A stretch of 64,000 nt of DNA from Arthrobacter sp. GMC3 (GTDB lineage: Bacteria > Actinomycetota > Actinomycetes > Actinomycetales > Micrococcaceae). Shown piece after piece: positions 63,533-64,000 of this stretch. Numbering within the stretch: position 1 is the first letter of the stretch; every line of letters starts with the position of its first letter. The translations under genes and the position numbers were made by a program. The notes under the pieces are model-generated. The model had not been told where the DNA came from and did no database searches. It saw only the letters and a program-made list of their open reading frames with translations. Location of the stretch: assembly GCF_002929305.1 (NCBI RefSeq), contig NZ_PJIO01000014.1, positions 1 to 64,000 of the forward strand, read 5' to 3'.

Positions 63533-64000
63533 ATGACCGAGCTCACGCAAGAACAAGCAACAGATAACAAAGTTTGGTCACAGGGTTTCATCAAGGGAAT
63601 GACGGAGGAAGGCGAGAGCCTTTCGGAAATCAACCCCGAGTCCGGCCCGCTGGGCGGTAGCGCTGCCAAGGCACACAGCCATGGCGGCGACAGCCACGGC
63701 GGCGGCGTCGGCATCCCCGACAGCTCCCGCGCTGGCCGCCTGACGTCCTACAAGCTGGCCGACTTCCCGGCCATCACAGGACGCGAAGAGGACTGGCGCT
63801 TCACCCCGCTCAAGCGCCTTCGCGGCCTGGACCGGGTAGGCATCAAGGGTCAGGAACTCACCGGCGCCGCACCGGCCGTGGACGTTACCAAGCCTGACGC
63901 CGTCACGGTTGAGACGGTTGGCCGCGATGACGCCCGCATCGGTAAGGCTGGCATCCCCGAGGACCGTGTGGCCGCTGCCGCCTGGGAAAACTTCACCGAA
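63533..64000 (+). CDS. sufD: Fe-S cluster assembly protein SufD, partial
   Basis: The 5' part of sufD, cut by the window end after 156 codons. It starts with ATG 63533 directly after the sufB stop. The sequence ADFPAITGREEDWRFTPLKRLRGLD is the typical SufD N-terminal region (E/DxWRFTPL). Before it there is a His/Gly-rich stretch (about residues 47-59, AHSHGGDSHGGG). SufD pairs with SufB to take clusters and iron. The rest of the gene, and presumably sufC and sufS, are beyond the window. Confidence 0.9.
   Translation, partial: MTELTQEQATDNKVWSQGFIKGMTEEGESLSEINPESGPLGGSAAKAHSHGGDSHGGGVGIPDSSRAGRLTSYKLADFPAITGREEDWRFTPLKRLRGLDRVGIKGQELTGAAPAVDVTKPDAVTVETVGRDDARIGKAGIPEDRVAAAAWENFTE

Noticed and set aside
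62153..63556. Long open frame antisense to sufB
   Set aside because: Mirror of a strongly conserved gene; no recognisable domain.

Overview
The window is high-GC DNA that looks like a chromosome segment of a Micrococcaceae actinobacterium, most like Arthrobacter or Pseudarthrobacter. This rests on gene content and protein resemblance, not on a database search. Actinobacterial markers include WhiA, OpcA, the DUF3043, DUF3054 and DUF3516 proteins, the four-subunit cta oxidase with CtaF, a diheme QcrC, a DUF222/HNH (13E12-type) remnant, and the order uvrC-rapZ-yvcK-whiA-gap-pgk-tpiA-secG ... pgl-opcA-zwf ... tal-tkt-ctaB ... sufR-sufB-sufD, which parallels Mycobacterium tuberculosis.

Layout. 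0-1.3 kb: the end of an insertion sequence abutting a truncated DUF222/HNH gene. 1.35-9.2 kb: a coupled flavoprotein/hydrolase pair, pyrD, an aldo-keto reductase, a 112-bp tandem repeat, a DUF3043 membrane protein, an M20 dipeptidase and an A-type Fe-S carrier. 9.3-12.4 kb: ctaC-ctaD-ctaF, with ctaD carrying a one-base frameshift. 12.4-13.6 kb: HPr and a divergent GntR/UTRA regulator. 13.7-18.1 kb (minus strand): ctaE-qcrC-qcrA-qcrB. 18.3-29.8 kb: mixed metabolism (trpD, cutC, an Lrp-type sensor domain, a GNAT-YbaK fusion, an isochorismatase-type hydrolase, a decayed monooxygenase, a peptidase, a helicase, a methyltransferase, a PIG-L deacetylase). 29.9-34.0 kb: a heterodimeric ABC exporter with a YtrA-type GntR regulator. 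34.1-43.8 kb: uvrA behind an SOS-box-like site, gph, an acyltransferase, uvrC, rapZ, yvcK, whiA. 43.8-48.4 kb: sodA, gap-pgk-tpiA, secG. 48.4-56.7 kb (minus strand): tkt-tal-pgi-zwf-opcA-pgl. 57.1-61.1 kb: heme A synthesis (ctaB, ctaA) and an ABC exporter. 61.2-64 kb: sufR-sufB-sufD, the last cut by the window end.

How it works together. Four blocks (cta, ctaE-qcrCAB, ctaB/ctaA, suf/erpA) build and equip the bc1-aa3 respiratory branch: its subunits, its heme A and its Fe-S clusters. The minus-strand pentose-phosphate operon and the gap-pgk-tpiA cluster carry central carbon flux. uvrA and uvrC supply nucleotide excision repair.

I found no CRISPR array, tRNA, rRNA, prophage or obvious defence island. 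Most of the window is ordinary housekeeping sequence. The best unusual signals are the ctaD frameshift in the CuB motif, a perfect 17-bp palindrome over an apparently leaderless ctaE promoter, the GNAT-YbaK fusion, the 112-bp tandem repeat, a 101-bp structured inverted repeat before uvrC, and paired iron-box-like and SufR-like sites before the suf operon.
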